Source: Verrucomicrobiaceae bacterium
GTDB lineage: Bacteria > Verrucomicrobiota > Verrucomicrobiia > Verrucomicrobiales > Akkermansiaceae
Assembly: GCA_027486655.1 (NCBI GenBank)
Contig: JAIXOR010000070.1
Span: 1 to 64,000 of the forward strand
Reading direction: 5' to 3'
DNA: 64,000 bases
The position numbers and the translations under genes are program-made. Positions 9,788 through 17,930 of this stretch are shown here, one piece after another. Positions within the stretch are counted from its first letter, which is position 1, and every line of letters starts with the position of its first letter. The notes beneath the pieces are model-generated. The model saw only the letters and a program-made list of their open reading frames with translations, searched no databases and was not told the DNA's origin.

Positions 9788-10723
9788 TCACTTCGACTGC
9801 TCCAACATCCGCAGCAAGGGGATCTCGGCACGGGCGCGGACGGATTCTTCCATCTCGACGCGCGGTTGGAGGTCGGCGAGGCAGTCGCGGAGTTTCTGCA
9901 TCGTGTTCATCTTCATGTAGCGGCAGTCCGCGCAGGCGCAGCGGTCGGTGGGACCGGCGATGAGGTTCTTGTCCGGGCACTCCTTCCGCAAGCGGTGGAG
10001 CATGCCGCTTTCGGTGACGACGATGATGTTTTTGACCGGAGCGTTTTTGCAGTATCCGATCATCTTCTCGGTCGAGCAGACCTCATCGGCGAGCAGGCGC
10101 ACGGCCTGGGTGCATTCCGGGTGGGCGACGACGAGGGCGTCCGGATATTCCTCCTTGATCTTGTGGATGGAGTCGCGGGTGAACTCGACGTGGACATAAC
10201 AATTGCCCTTCCAGAGGTCCATTTTGCGGCCAGTTTGTTCCATCACCCAGGCGCCGAGGTTTTCGTCGGGAACAAAGAGGATGGGGCGGTCCGCGGGTGC
10301 CTGGTTGACGATTTTCACGGCATTGCCGGAGGTGCAGATGACATCGCAGAGGGCCTTTACCGCGCCGGAGCAGTTGATGTAGGCGATGACATAGTAGTTC
10401 TTTTCCTTCTTCTGTTGAAGGAATGACTCGAGTTGTTCCGCCGGGCAGGATTGCTCCAGCGAGCAACCGGCGTCCTTGTCTGGCAAGACGACGATCTTGT
10501 TAGGATTTACGATCTTCGCAGTTTCCGCCATGAAGTGGACGCCGCAGAAGACGATGACGTCGGCATCGGTCGCCTTTGCGTGATAGGCGAGTCCGAGCGA
10601 GTCTCCGACATAGTCCGCCACGTCCTGGATATCACCGGTCTGATAGTTGTGCGCGAGGATGACGGCGTTGCGTTGCTTCTTGAGGGCGAGGATTTCCTCC
10701 TTGAGGTCGAGGGCGGCGTGCAT
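9788..10723 (-). CDS. nadA: quinolinate synthase
   Basis: ILAHNYQTGDIQDVADYVGDSLGL, FCGVHFMAETAKI, AHPECTQAV, cluster CACADCRYMKMNT; start refined to ATG at 10723. Confidence 0.95.
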   Translation of the reverse strand: MHAALDLKEEILALKKQRNAVILAHNYQTGDIQDVADYVGDSLGLAYHAKATDADVIVFCGVHFMAETAKIVNPNKIVVLPDKDAGCSLEQSCPAEQLESFLQQKKEKNYYVIAYINCSGAVKALCDVICTSGNAVKIVNQAPADRPILFVPDENLGAWVMEQTGRKMDLWKGNCYVHVEFTRDSIHKIKEEYPDALVVAHPECTQAVRLLADEVCSTEKMIGYCKNAPVKNIIVVTESGMLHRLRKECPDKNLIAGPTDRCACADCRYMKMNTMQKLRDCLADLQPRVEMEESVRARAEIPLLRMLEQSK

Positions 10724-10767
10724 GGGGATCGGGATTCGGGAATGTGTGTCCTGACAACGTGCAAGCT

Positions 10768-11595
10768 TCAGGGGCTCGCGGGATTGACCATTTCGATGGT
10801 TCCGGAGTGTTTGGCTCCGGGTTTGACGACGAGTGAGGTGGTGCGCACCAGTCCGTGGAGTTGCGCGCGTTTTTCGAGGGTGACCGGGCCGGAGCAGGAT
10901 ATCTGTCCGCGGACCTGGCCGTCGATGGTGGCGGCGGTGGCCTGCACCGGGTTGAGGAACTCGACGCGTGCGCCTTTTTCGATGCGGAGGTTGCGGCATT
11001 TCACCGCGCCGATGATGCGGCCGTGGCTGCGGATGACGAGGTCACCGGAGCAATCGACCGAGCCCGCGAGTTCGCCGAGCACGGTGAGGTGGTGGCAGCG
11101 GATGGTGGTGCCGCTCACCGAGCCGGTTTTCTGGATAACGACGTTGCCGCGAGTCTGGATGCGGCGGTTCCAGGCCTCGGTGATGTCGTAATCGATGAGG
11201 CTGACGTATCCTCCGCATTTCGGGCATTGGCTGGACTGGGCCTCGGCGATGGCGGTGAAGGAGTGGCTGCATGTGAAGCAGATTACCTCGCGAGGGGGCT
11301 TGCCGCGGCGGAGGAGGCGCAGCAGGAGCGGGCGTTGGGGCGGACGGGCCGGGGTGGGCCGGAAGACCGGTTTGGGCGCGGGTTCCGGGGATGCAGGCTC
11401 TGGGTCCTGGTCGCGCTTCGGCTTGGCGAGGCGAGTCACCGGACGGGTCCGGACGACGCCCTTGCCGTCGCGGACCTGGTAGTTGGCACGGCAAGACCGG
11501 CACTGGGTGGAAACCACGAGGGCGGGTTCCACCTGAAGATGCCCGCATTCCGGGCATGCCACCTCGATGCGATGGCGCTGGGGCTCATCGGCCAT
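10768..11595 (-). CDS. bactofilin-like polymer-forming protein with two N-terminal zinc-ribbon-like Cys clusters
   Basis: CPECGHLQ...CRSC and CFTCSHSF...CPKCGG clusters followed by beta-helical VIQKTGSVSGTTIRCHHLTVLGELAGSVDCSGDLVIRSHGRIIGAVKCRNL. Confidence 0.75.
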   Translation of the reverse strand: MADEPQRHRIEVACPECGHLQVEPALVVSTQCRSCRANYQVRDGKGVVRTRPVTRLAKPKRDQDPEPASPEPAPKPVFRPTPARPPQRPLLLRLLRRGKPPREVICFTCSHSFTAIAEAQSSQCPKCGGYVSLIDYDITEAWNRRIQTRGNVVIQKTGSVSGTTIRCHHLTVLGELAGSVDCSGDLVIRSHGRIIGAVKCRNLRIEKGARVEFLNPVQATAATIDGQVRGQISCSGPVTLEKRAQLHGLVRTTSLVVKPGAKHSGTIEMVNPASP

Positions 11596-11634
11596 GGCGG
11601 AGTGTGCTGGCGTTCGGACCCGTGGGGCTCAATG

Positions 11635-12270
11635 TCAGGAATTGGTGCCCAGCAGCGTGCCTTGTTTGGGGGCGTCCGCTGCGGGAGCGGGAGCCGCCGC
11701 AGGAGCCGCTGCCTTGGCGGCGGGAGCGGGGTTTGCAGGAGCGCTTGCCGGGGTGCCGACGGTGGATTTGCCGACAAAGATGGCACCGGCTTCGATCGAG
11801 AGGGTCTTGGCCTTGATGTCGCCGACGACTTCGGCGCTGGCCTTGAGCTCGACGCGGTCGGTGGCGGTGAGGTTGCCGTGAACCTTGCCGTAAACGACGA
11901 CGGTGGCGGTTTTGATTTCCGCTTTGATGCGTGCGTTTTCGCCGATGGTCAGGTTGCCATCCGAGTGGATTTCGCCCTCGATCTTGCCATCGACGACGAG
12001 GTCGTTGGTGAACTTGACGGTGCCTTTGATTTCCACATCGGAGGAAAGCACGTTGCGCGTGGCGGATGGAGTGGCGGCCCGGACGGGCGCGGGAGCCGGC
12101 TGGGCGGCGTAGGAAGCGGGCGCGGGTGGAGCCGGATAGGGGTCGCTGTGGCGGGGCTCCGGAAGCGGAACGGAGGGGCGGACGGGCTCGCTGTGGTCTT
12201 GACCGATGACTTTTTTGAACACGGGAATAGGAGTGGTTTGAGTTGAATTCGGGTGAAAACGATGGCCCAT
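11635..12270 (-). CDS. bactofilin family polymer-forming cytoskeletal protein
   Basis: RNVLSSDVEIKGTVKFTNDLVVDGKIEGEIHSDGNLTIGENARIKAEIKTATVVVYGKVHGNLTATDRVELKASAEVVGDIKAKTLSIEAGAIFVG. Confidence 0.9.
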   Translation of the reverse strand: MGHRFHPNSTQTTPIPVFKKVIGQDHSEPVRPSVPLPEPRHSDPYPAPPAPASYAAQPAPAPVRAATPSATRNVLSSDVEIKGTVKFTNDLVVDGKIEGEIHSDGNLTIGENARIKAEIKTATVVVYGKVHGNLTATDRVELKASAEVVGDIKAKTLSIEAGAIFVGKSTVGTPASAPANPAPAAKAAAPAAAPAPAADAPKQGTLLGTNS

Positions 12271-13142
12271 CAGGGCTGCTGGGGAGCCGGGGAGGATTGC
12301 GGTTTGGATTCGCTACCGGCGGGCGCTGGGTTTTCTTGCGGGGGAGTGGCGGATGGCTCCTCGGGCCCGCCGACGGGGGCGGGAAGGGGAGCCGCTGGAG
12401 GAGAGCCTGCAGGGGTGACGGTGATGCCGGGAGTGCTTCCGGGAGCGGCGGCAGCGGCGGGCTTTTCCTCGGGTTTGGGAGCGGGTGGCGGTGCGATTTC
12501 GACCGGAGCCTTGGCCTTGAGCGAGGCGGCCCGCTTGGTGGCCTCCTGGGCGTAGGAGCTGGTGGCGAAGTCGGTTTTCACCTTGTTGTAGAAGGTTTCT
12601 GCCTTGGTGGCGTCTCCGGCGGCACGAGCCATGTCACCCAGGGCGATCAAGGCGAACGGAGCGGCAAACCGGTTGGCCGGATCGTCAGCGACTTCCTGGA
12701 GGACGGTGGCGGCATCGGCGGATTTGCCCTGGGCCATCAGTTTGGCTCCGAGGCTGGCTTTGGCGGATCCGAGACCGGGGTGCTTGGGATTGGCGCTGAT
12801 GAAATTCCGCAGTGTGGTGAGGGCTGCCTCTTGCTGGCCTTCGGTCCATTGCTTGTCTGCCAGGAGGATCATGGCGGATTGGGCGGCCTTGGTTGCGGCG
12901 TGGTCGGTGACCACGGCTTGCAGGGAAGCGAGGTCCTCGGCCTTGTTGAGGGCATTTCCGGCGGTGGTTTCCTTGCTCTCCTCAATGCCGCTGTAGACCA
13001 CGTAAGCGCCGGTGCCGAGGGCGATCAGGATCGAGAGGATGATGAGGTTCTTCTGGTTGCGGTCGAGGAACTGCTCAAAGGCGCTGGGGCCTTGGGAAAT
13101 TTCGGCAAGAGGCGCGTTGGAATCTGGGAGATCGGCGGGCAT
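12270..13142 (-). CDS. membrane-anchored tetratricopeptide-type protein with Pro/Ala-rich C-terminus
   Basis: Single TM LIILSILIALGTGAYVVYSG, TPR-like repeats, long P/A-rich tail; stop overlaps bactofilin start (TGATG). Confidence 0.75.
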   Translation of the reverse strand: MPADLPDSNAPLAEISQGPSAFEQFLDRNQKNLIILSILIALGTGAYVVYSGIEESKETTAGNALNKAEDLASLQAVVTDHAATKAAQSAMILLADKQWTEGQQEAALTTLRNFISANPKHPGLGSAKASLGAKLMAQGKSADAATVLQEVADDPANRFAAPFALIALGDMARAAGDATKAETFYNKVKTDFATSSYAQEATKRAASLKAKAPVEIAPPPAPKPEEKPAAAAAPGSTPGITVTPAGSPPAAPLPAPVGGPEEPSATPPQENPAPAGSESKPQSSPAPQQP

Positions 13143-13297
13143 GACGTGGGATTGCAGAGCTGCGGGAGCCCGATCAAAGCGGTGACAGCGGCGAAATCAA
13201 TGCGGAAGTCCGAACCCCGGAGGATTTTCCCACGGGGACGGTGGCACGGGCGTTTTTCGTGGTCATCGGCGCGGGCCGGGTGCTAGCCTCGCCGCGG

Positions 13298-14443
13298 ATG
13301 TCCAAGAGGTTATATGTGGTGGCGGGCGAACTGAGCGGGGATGCCCATGGCGCAGGGTTGTTGCGCTCGCTGAAGCGGCGGGTGCCGGCCTTGGAGGTCC
13401 ACGGAGTGGGCGGACCCGAAATGGCGGATGTGGCCGGTCCGGGTCTCGAGGATTGGGTCGAGGATGCGGCGGTGATGGGGGTCTGGGAGGTGCTGAAGCG
13501 CTACGGGTGGTTCAAGGAGCGGTTTGCGAGGATGCTGGCGGACTTGCGGGAGTTCAGACCGGACGTGCTTTTGCTGATCGACTACCCGGGGTTCAATCTG
13601 CGCTTTGCCGATGCGGTAAAGCGCGAGTGCCCGGAAACCCGCATTGTGTATTACATCAGCCCCCAGGTCTGGGCGTGGAACAAGGGGCGGATACCGAAGA
13701 TGGTGCGCTTGTTGGATGAAATGCTCTGCCTGTTTCCGTTCGAGCAGCCGATTTTCGAGAAAGCCGGACTCAAGACCACTTTTGTAGGCCACCCGATCGT
13801 GGATGAACTTGAGGAGAAGCGCATCCCCGGCGTGGTTCGGGATGCGCGGCTTGTCGGTTTGTTTCCGGGCAGCCGGGAGCGGGAGGTCGCGCGTTTGTTT
13901 CCCATGATGATCGAGTCCGCAAGATTGCTGGCGGCTTGGAACAAGGAGTTGAAGTTCGAGGTGCCGGCCGCCTCCTCCAAGCTGGCGACGCACATCCGCG
14001 GTCTGATTTCCTCGGCCGGGGCGGCCGATCTGGTGACGGTCGAAACGGGCACCAGCCATTCGTTGATGCAGCGTGCGGGCTGCGCGGTGATCGCAAGTGG
14101 CACCGCCACTCTGGAGGCCGCTTACTACGGGTTGCCCTATTGTCTGGTTTACCGGGTCGCCCCCCTGACCTACGCGCTTGCGAGGCTGTTGGTGAAAATC
14201 AAGCACATCGGCATCGTGAATATCCTGGCGGGGCGGGAAGTGGTCCGGGAGTTCGTCCAACACCGCGCCATTCCCGGATTGGTGGCGGAGGAACTGAAGG
14301 GATTGATCGGGGACTCCGCAAAGTCGGCGGAGCTGGTCGCGGCGCTGGCTGAAACGACCGGAAAACTCGGGGGGCTCGGTGCCCACGAGCGGGCCGCCTC
14401 CGCGGTCGCGGCCTGGTTGATGGAGAATCCCACGCACCAATGA
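13298..14443 (+). CDS. lpxB: lipid-A-disaccharide synthase
   Basis: MSKRLYVVAGELSGDAHGAGLL, LIDYPGFNLRFA, YYISPQVWAWNKGRI, LFPGSREREV, ASGTATLEAAYYGLPYCLVYRV. Confidence 0.96.
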   Translation: MSKRLYVVAGELSGDAHGAGLLRSLKRRVPALEVHGVGGPEMADVAGPGLEDWVEDAAVMGVWEVLKRYGWFKERFARMLADLREFRPDVLLLIDYPGFNLRFADAVKRECPETRIVYYISPQVWAWNKGRIPKMVRLLDEMLCLFPFEQPIFEKAGLKTTFVGHPIVDELEEKRIPGVVRDARLVGLFPGSREREVARLFPMMIESARLLAAWNKELKFEVPAASSKLATHIRGLISSAGAADLVTVETGTSHSLMQRAGCAVIASGTATLEAAYYGLPYCLVYRVAPLTYALARLLVKIKHIGIVNILAGREVVREFVQHRAIPGLVAEELKGLIGDSAKSAELVAALAETTGKLGGLGAHERAASAVAAWLMENPTHQ

Positions 14444-14490
14444 GGTCTTGGGGGTTGCGTTTTCCGGATGGCGGGCTATGAAGCGCGCCG

Positions 14491-14682
14491 ATGAAACTTT
14501 TCCCACTCTTGGTCGCGGCCGTCGCGCTCTCGGGCATTTCGTGCGAGCGTCATGAATTCGAAGGTCCGAACGGCACCAAGCAGCTCCACCAAAAACACTC
14601 GGGCTCCAGCCATGGTGAGGCTCACGGCGATGCGGCTGCCCATCCGGAATCCAAGGATCACGGTGCGGGTTCGGCTCACTGA
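14491..14682 (+). CDS. small His-rich putative lipoprotein
   Basis: 63 aa; signal MKLFPLLVAAVALSGISC with possible lipobox; His-rich C-terminal part. Confidence 0.5.
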   Translation: MKLFPLLVAAVALSGISCERHEFEGPNGTKQLHQKHSGSSHGEAHGDAAAHPESKDHGAGSAH

Positions 14683-15314
14683 GCGTTCCTTCGCCTGATG
14701 TAGCTCAAAAAGCACTCGCCAAGCTCCATGTGCGGCTCGAAAGAGCGTAGTTCAAACTCCCTGGACGCAGGCAGCCAGTCTTCCGGCAGTCCTGTCGGAC
14801 TTTTGGCCAGACGTCCACCGAAGAGCGTGTGCCCGGCAAGCGTCAGGTGAAATTCGTCGATCGCATCGAGCCTGGCCAGCTCCCGGATCAACATGCCACC
14901 GCCCTCGCAGTGAAGGCGCTCGACCCTCTGCTCGGTGCGGAGGGTTCTGAGAAAGCTTTCGAGGTTGCCGTGATGCATGACCGCTCCACGGACCGGTGCG
15001 GGGGTGTTAGAGCGGGTGCTCAGGATGTGGATCGGGCCGCCTGCTTTCGAAAACACCGGATGGTCGGACTCCACTCCGCCATCGCGGGTCACGATGCAGC
15101 GCAGGGGAGGATTTTCCTGGCCATCGACGGTCAGGGTCATGCGGTCCGCCTTCAGAGTGCCGTGTCCCACCATCAGTGCCCCGGCTCCCCGGCGCAGATC
15201 TAGCAGGCGTTGGTGATCGGCCTTGGAGGTCCAGCCGGACGCTCGTTTTTCCACCGAGGTGATTTTTCCATCGGCGGAAATGGCGAGGTTGGTGGAAATC
15301 CAGGGTCGGAGCAC
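14676..15314 (-). CDS. RibD C-terminal / dihydrofolate reductase-like protein
   Basis: RPWISTNLAISADGKITSVEKRASGWTSKADHQRLLDLRRGAGALMVGHGTLKADRMTL; CEGGGMLIRELA. Confidence 0.85.
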   Translation of the reverse strand: MLRPWISTNLAISADGKITSVEKRASGWTSKADHQRLLDLRRGAGALMVGHGTLKADRMTLTVDGQENPPLRCIVTRDGGVESDHPVFSKAGGPIHILSTRSNTPAPVRGAVMHHGNLESFLRTLRTEQRVERLHCEGGGMLIRELARLDAIDEFHLTLAGHTLFGGRLAKSPTGLPEDWLPASREFELRSFEPHMELGECFLSYIRRRNAQ

Positions 15315-15439
15315 GGCGGAGTCTGCACGGCCGGGCGGTTTCGTGCAAGGTCCGCTTGCCCGGCTGGGTGCATCCCGGGCTTGCCAAACGCCTCCATGCC
15401 GTTCATGGGGACCTCACCTCACGCGGGGACCCCAACATC

Positions 15440-17287
15440 ATGACTCTCGAGATCGGCCTCACCCTTCTGGTCATCGCCATCACCCTCATCGCCTTCATCC
15501 GCGAGTGGGCTGCTCCGGATGTGATCGCCCTCACGGTTCTCTGCGGCGTTGTGGCGCTGGGTTTGATCGACATGGCGAAAATGACCGACGTTTTCAAAAA
15601 CGAGGCCCCGCTGGCGATCGCAGCGCTCTTCGTGATCGGCGGTGCTTTGGAGGCTTCCGGCGCGGTCGATCACATCGGACGCGTGCTCCGCGACAAGCTG
15701 CCCGGCAACACGCGCTGGGCGATGTTCGGGTTTTCCACGCTGACCTGCTTTTTCAGCGCCTGGATGAACAACACCGCGATCGTCGCCATTCTGCTTCCGG
15801 TGGCTCTCGGGTTCGCTCGGTCGAAGGAAATCGCACCTTCCAGATTGTTGATGCCGCTTTCCTACGCATCGATTCTCGGGGGCGTGTGCACGCTCATCGG
15901 CACGTCCACGAACATCCTCGTCAATGGCACGCTCAAGGAGATGAAGCTGGAGCCGATGACCATGTTCCAGCTGGCCCCCCTCGGCATACCTCTTTCGATT
16001 GCAGGCATCGCGTATCTGACGATCTTCGGGCCCAGGTTGATCCCTTCCCGTACCACCATCACCGGGAGTCTGGAAATCAAGGACCGCTCGACGCCTCTTT
16101 ATCACGTCCTGATCGGGGAGGGTTCTCCGTTGATCGGCAAAGCCCTTCGGGAGACCCCGCTGTTCGATCGCTCGCGGAACATCCACATCATGGAAGTGAG
16201 GCGGCAGGGGGCTCGTGAAATGCACGCGCTCAACACGCTGACCGTGGAGAAGAACGACCGTTTCCTCGTGGCGCTTCACGGCAGATCCGGCCGTTCCGGA
16301 AAATCCGACGAACTCTTCTCCGAGATCGGAGCGAACCTGCTTTCCACCATCGACGGCGTGGTCACCGAACTGGTGATCCGCGATGAGTCTTCTCTCGCCG
16401 GTCAGACACTGGCCGCCTCCGATTTCCGCCAACGCTACAACAGCGTGGTCATCGCGGTTCATCGCGATGGAGTGAACATCACCCATCAACTCGCTGAGAT
16501 CCCGTTGGAAATCGGCGACACCCTTCTGGTCATCACGCCGCAGAACAACCTGGTGGCGCTCGGGGCGACTCGTGACTTCGTGTTGACCGACGCTCCGGAA
16601 GACGCACCGGTCAAGACCGAGAACAAGAAGCCCGTCCATCATGCCTGGGTCGCGTGGGCCGTGCTCATCGGTGTGGTGCTTGTGGCCACACTCACTGACG
16701 TTCTGGGCGGCAAAAACGGGGTGCTTCCGAATCTGCCGGTAATCCCGATCCACTACGCCGCCTTGGTCGGGGCCTTGATCCTCTTGTGGTCGAAGATCGT
16801 CTCGCCGCGTGAGGCCTATGCGAGCATCGACTGGCAGGTTCTTCTGATGCTTTACGGTCTGCTCGGCCTGGGCATGGCGATGCAGTCCACCGGCACGGCG
16901 AAATGGCTGGCTGAGAGCATGGTCACCGTCACCCGGGGCTTCGTCGCCCCGGAGTGGATGCCGCTGGTGCTTTTGTGGGCGGTTTTCCTCCTCACCGTGT
17001 TGTTGACGGAAGTGCTGTCTAACAACGCCACGGCAGTGATGATGGTGCCGATCGTGGTGACTCTGGCCCACGGGCTGGGTGTGAGTCACTGGCCCTTTGT
17101 GATGGCGGTGACCGTGGCTGCCTCCACGGCCTTTGCCCTGCCGATGGGCTACCAGACCCACATGATGGTCTATGGTCCCGGAGGCTTCAGATTCTCGGAC
17201 TTCCTCAAGGTGGGGATTCCGCTCAACGTGATTTGCTGGGTGGTTTCCTGCCTGCTGATCCCGCTGATCTGGCCATTCAAACCGTGA
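15440..17287 (+). CDS. SLC13/DASS-family permease with two TrkA_C (RCK_C) domains
   Basis: Multiple TM segments; SAWMNNTAIVAILLPV, SYASILGGVCTLIGTSTNILVNG; internal RCK_C-like segments; start refined to ATG 15440. Confidence 0.88.
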   Translation: MTLEIGLTLLVIAITLIAFIREWAAPDVIALTVLCGVVALGLIDMAKMTDVFKNEAPLAIAALFVIGGALEASGAVDHIGRVLRDKLPGNTRWAMFGFSTLTCFFSAWMNNTAIVAILLPVALGFARSKEIAPSRLLMPLSYASILGGVCTLIGTSTNILVNGTLKEMKLEPMTMFQLAPLGIPLSIAGIAYLTIFGPRLIPSRTTITGSLEIKDRSTPLYHVLIGEGSPLIGKALRETPLFDRSRNIHIMEVRRQGAREMHALNTLTVEKNDRFLVALHGRSGRSGKSDELFSEIGANLLSTIDGVVTELVIRDESSLAGQTLAASDFRQRYNSVVIAVHRDGVNITHQLAEIPLEIGDTLLVITPQNNLVALGATRDFVLTDAPEDAPVKTENKKPVHHAWVAWAVLIGVVLVATLTDVLGGKNGVLPNLPVIPIHYAALVGALILLWSKIVSPREAYASIDWQVLLMLYGLLGLGMAMQSTGTAKWLAESMVTVTRGFVAPEWMPLVLLWAVFLLTVLLTEVLSNNATAVMMVPIVVTLAHGLGVSHWPFVMAVTVAASTAFALPMGYQTHMMVYGPGGFRFSDFLKVGIPLNVICWVVSCLLIPLIWPFKP

Positions 17288-17786
17288 CGTCCACCGTGAG
17301 GTCGCCGCCGAGGCTCTCGATCGCGGCGACGAGCGTGGAGACCTCCGAACCCTCGCGGATCGAAATCTCGCCCCGGGCCCGGAACAACGGGTGGCCACTC
17401 ATCGGCGCGCTTTCCAGACCGGTGGTCAGTTCCTCGACGTTTCCTCCCGCCCGGGCGATGGCAGCAGTGAGTTCCTTGACGATCCCCGGCCGGTCGTTGC
17501 CCATCACATCGATCGACAGGGTGCTGCGTTTTGGTAGATCCTGTGAGTCCTCCCGAGCCGTCTGGATCGTCAGTCCGGCGGCTCCCGGCCCTTCAAGGTC
17601 GGAGAGCAGGGCGTCGAGGGACGACGCGGGGATCTCGACGCGGACGATGCCCGCGAACTGCCCGGCGAGGCGGGACATGCGGCTTTCGAGCCAGTTTCCG
17701 TCGTGGCGGGCGACGATTTCGGAAAGCGAGCTAACAAGCCCCGGCCGGTCGGATCCGAGGACGGTCATGATCAGGAAGCAGTTCAT
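17277..17786 (-). CDS. double ACT-domain protein (glycine cleavage repressor GcvR-like)
   Basis: MNCFLIMTVLGSDRPGLVSSLSEIVARHDGNWLESRMSRLAGQFAGIVRV... and second ACT LSIDVMGNDRPGIVKELTAAIA; only the C-terminal part of ORF 17277..19724. Confidence 0.85.
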   Translation of the reverse strand: MNCFLIMTVLGSDRPGLVSSLSEIVARHDGNWLESRMSRLAGQFAGIVRVEIPASSLDALLSDLEGPGAAGLTIQTAREDSQDLPKRSTLSIDVMGNDRPGIVKELTAAIARAGGNVEELTTGLESAPMSGHPLFRARGEISIREGSEVSTLVAAIESLGGDLTVDVTV

Positions 17787-17930
17787 CGCCCCCACCAAAG
17801 CACGGCGGCCGGGGATTGCCAGAAAGAACAGGCAGGCGCGATTTTTTCGATTGGTTGATTTTCTCGCCTCTTTTCTTGTGAAACCGGCAAAAGACATGCA
17901 GTCTCCGCACGTCCTGCCCTCCTCCCTACC

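Noticed and set aside
15419-17398. 659-aa minus-strand ORF
   Set aside because: Shadow ORF antisense to the SLC13 permease with Asp/His/Arg-rich composition.
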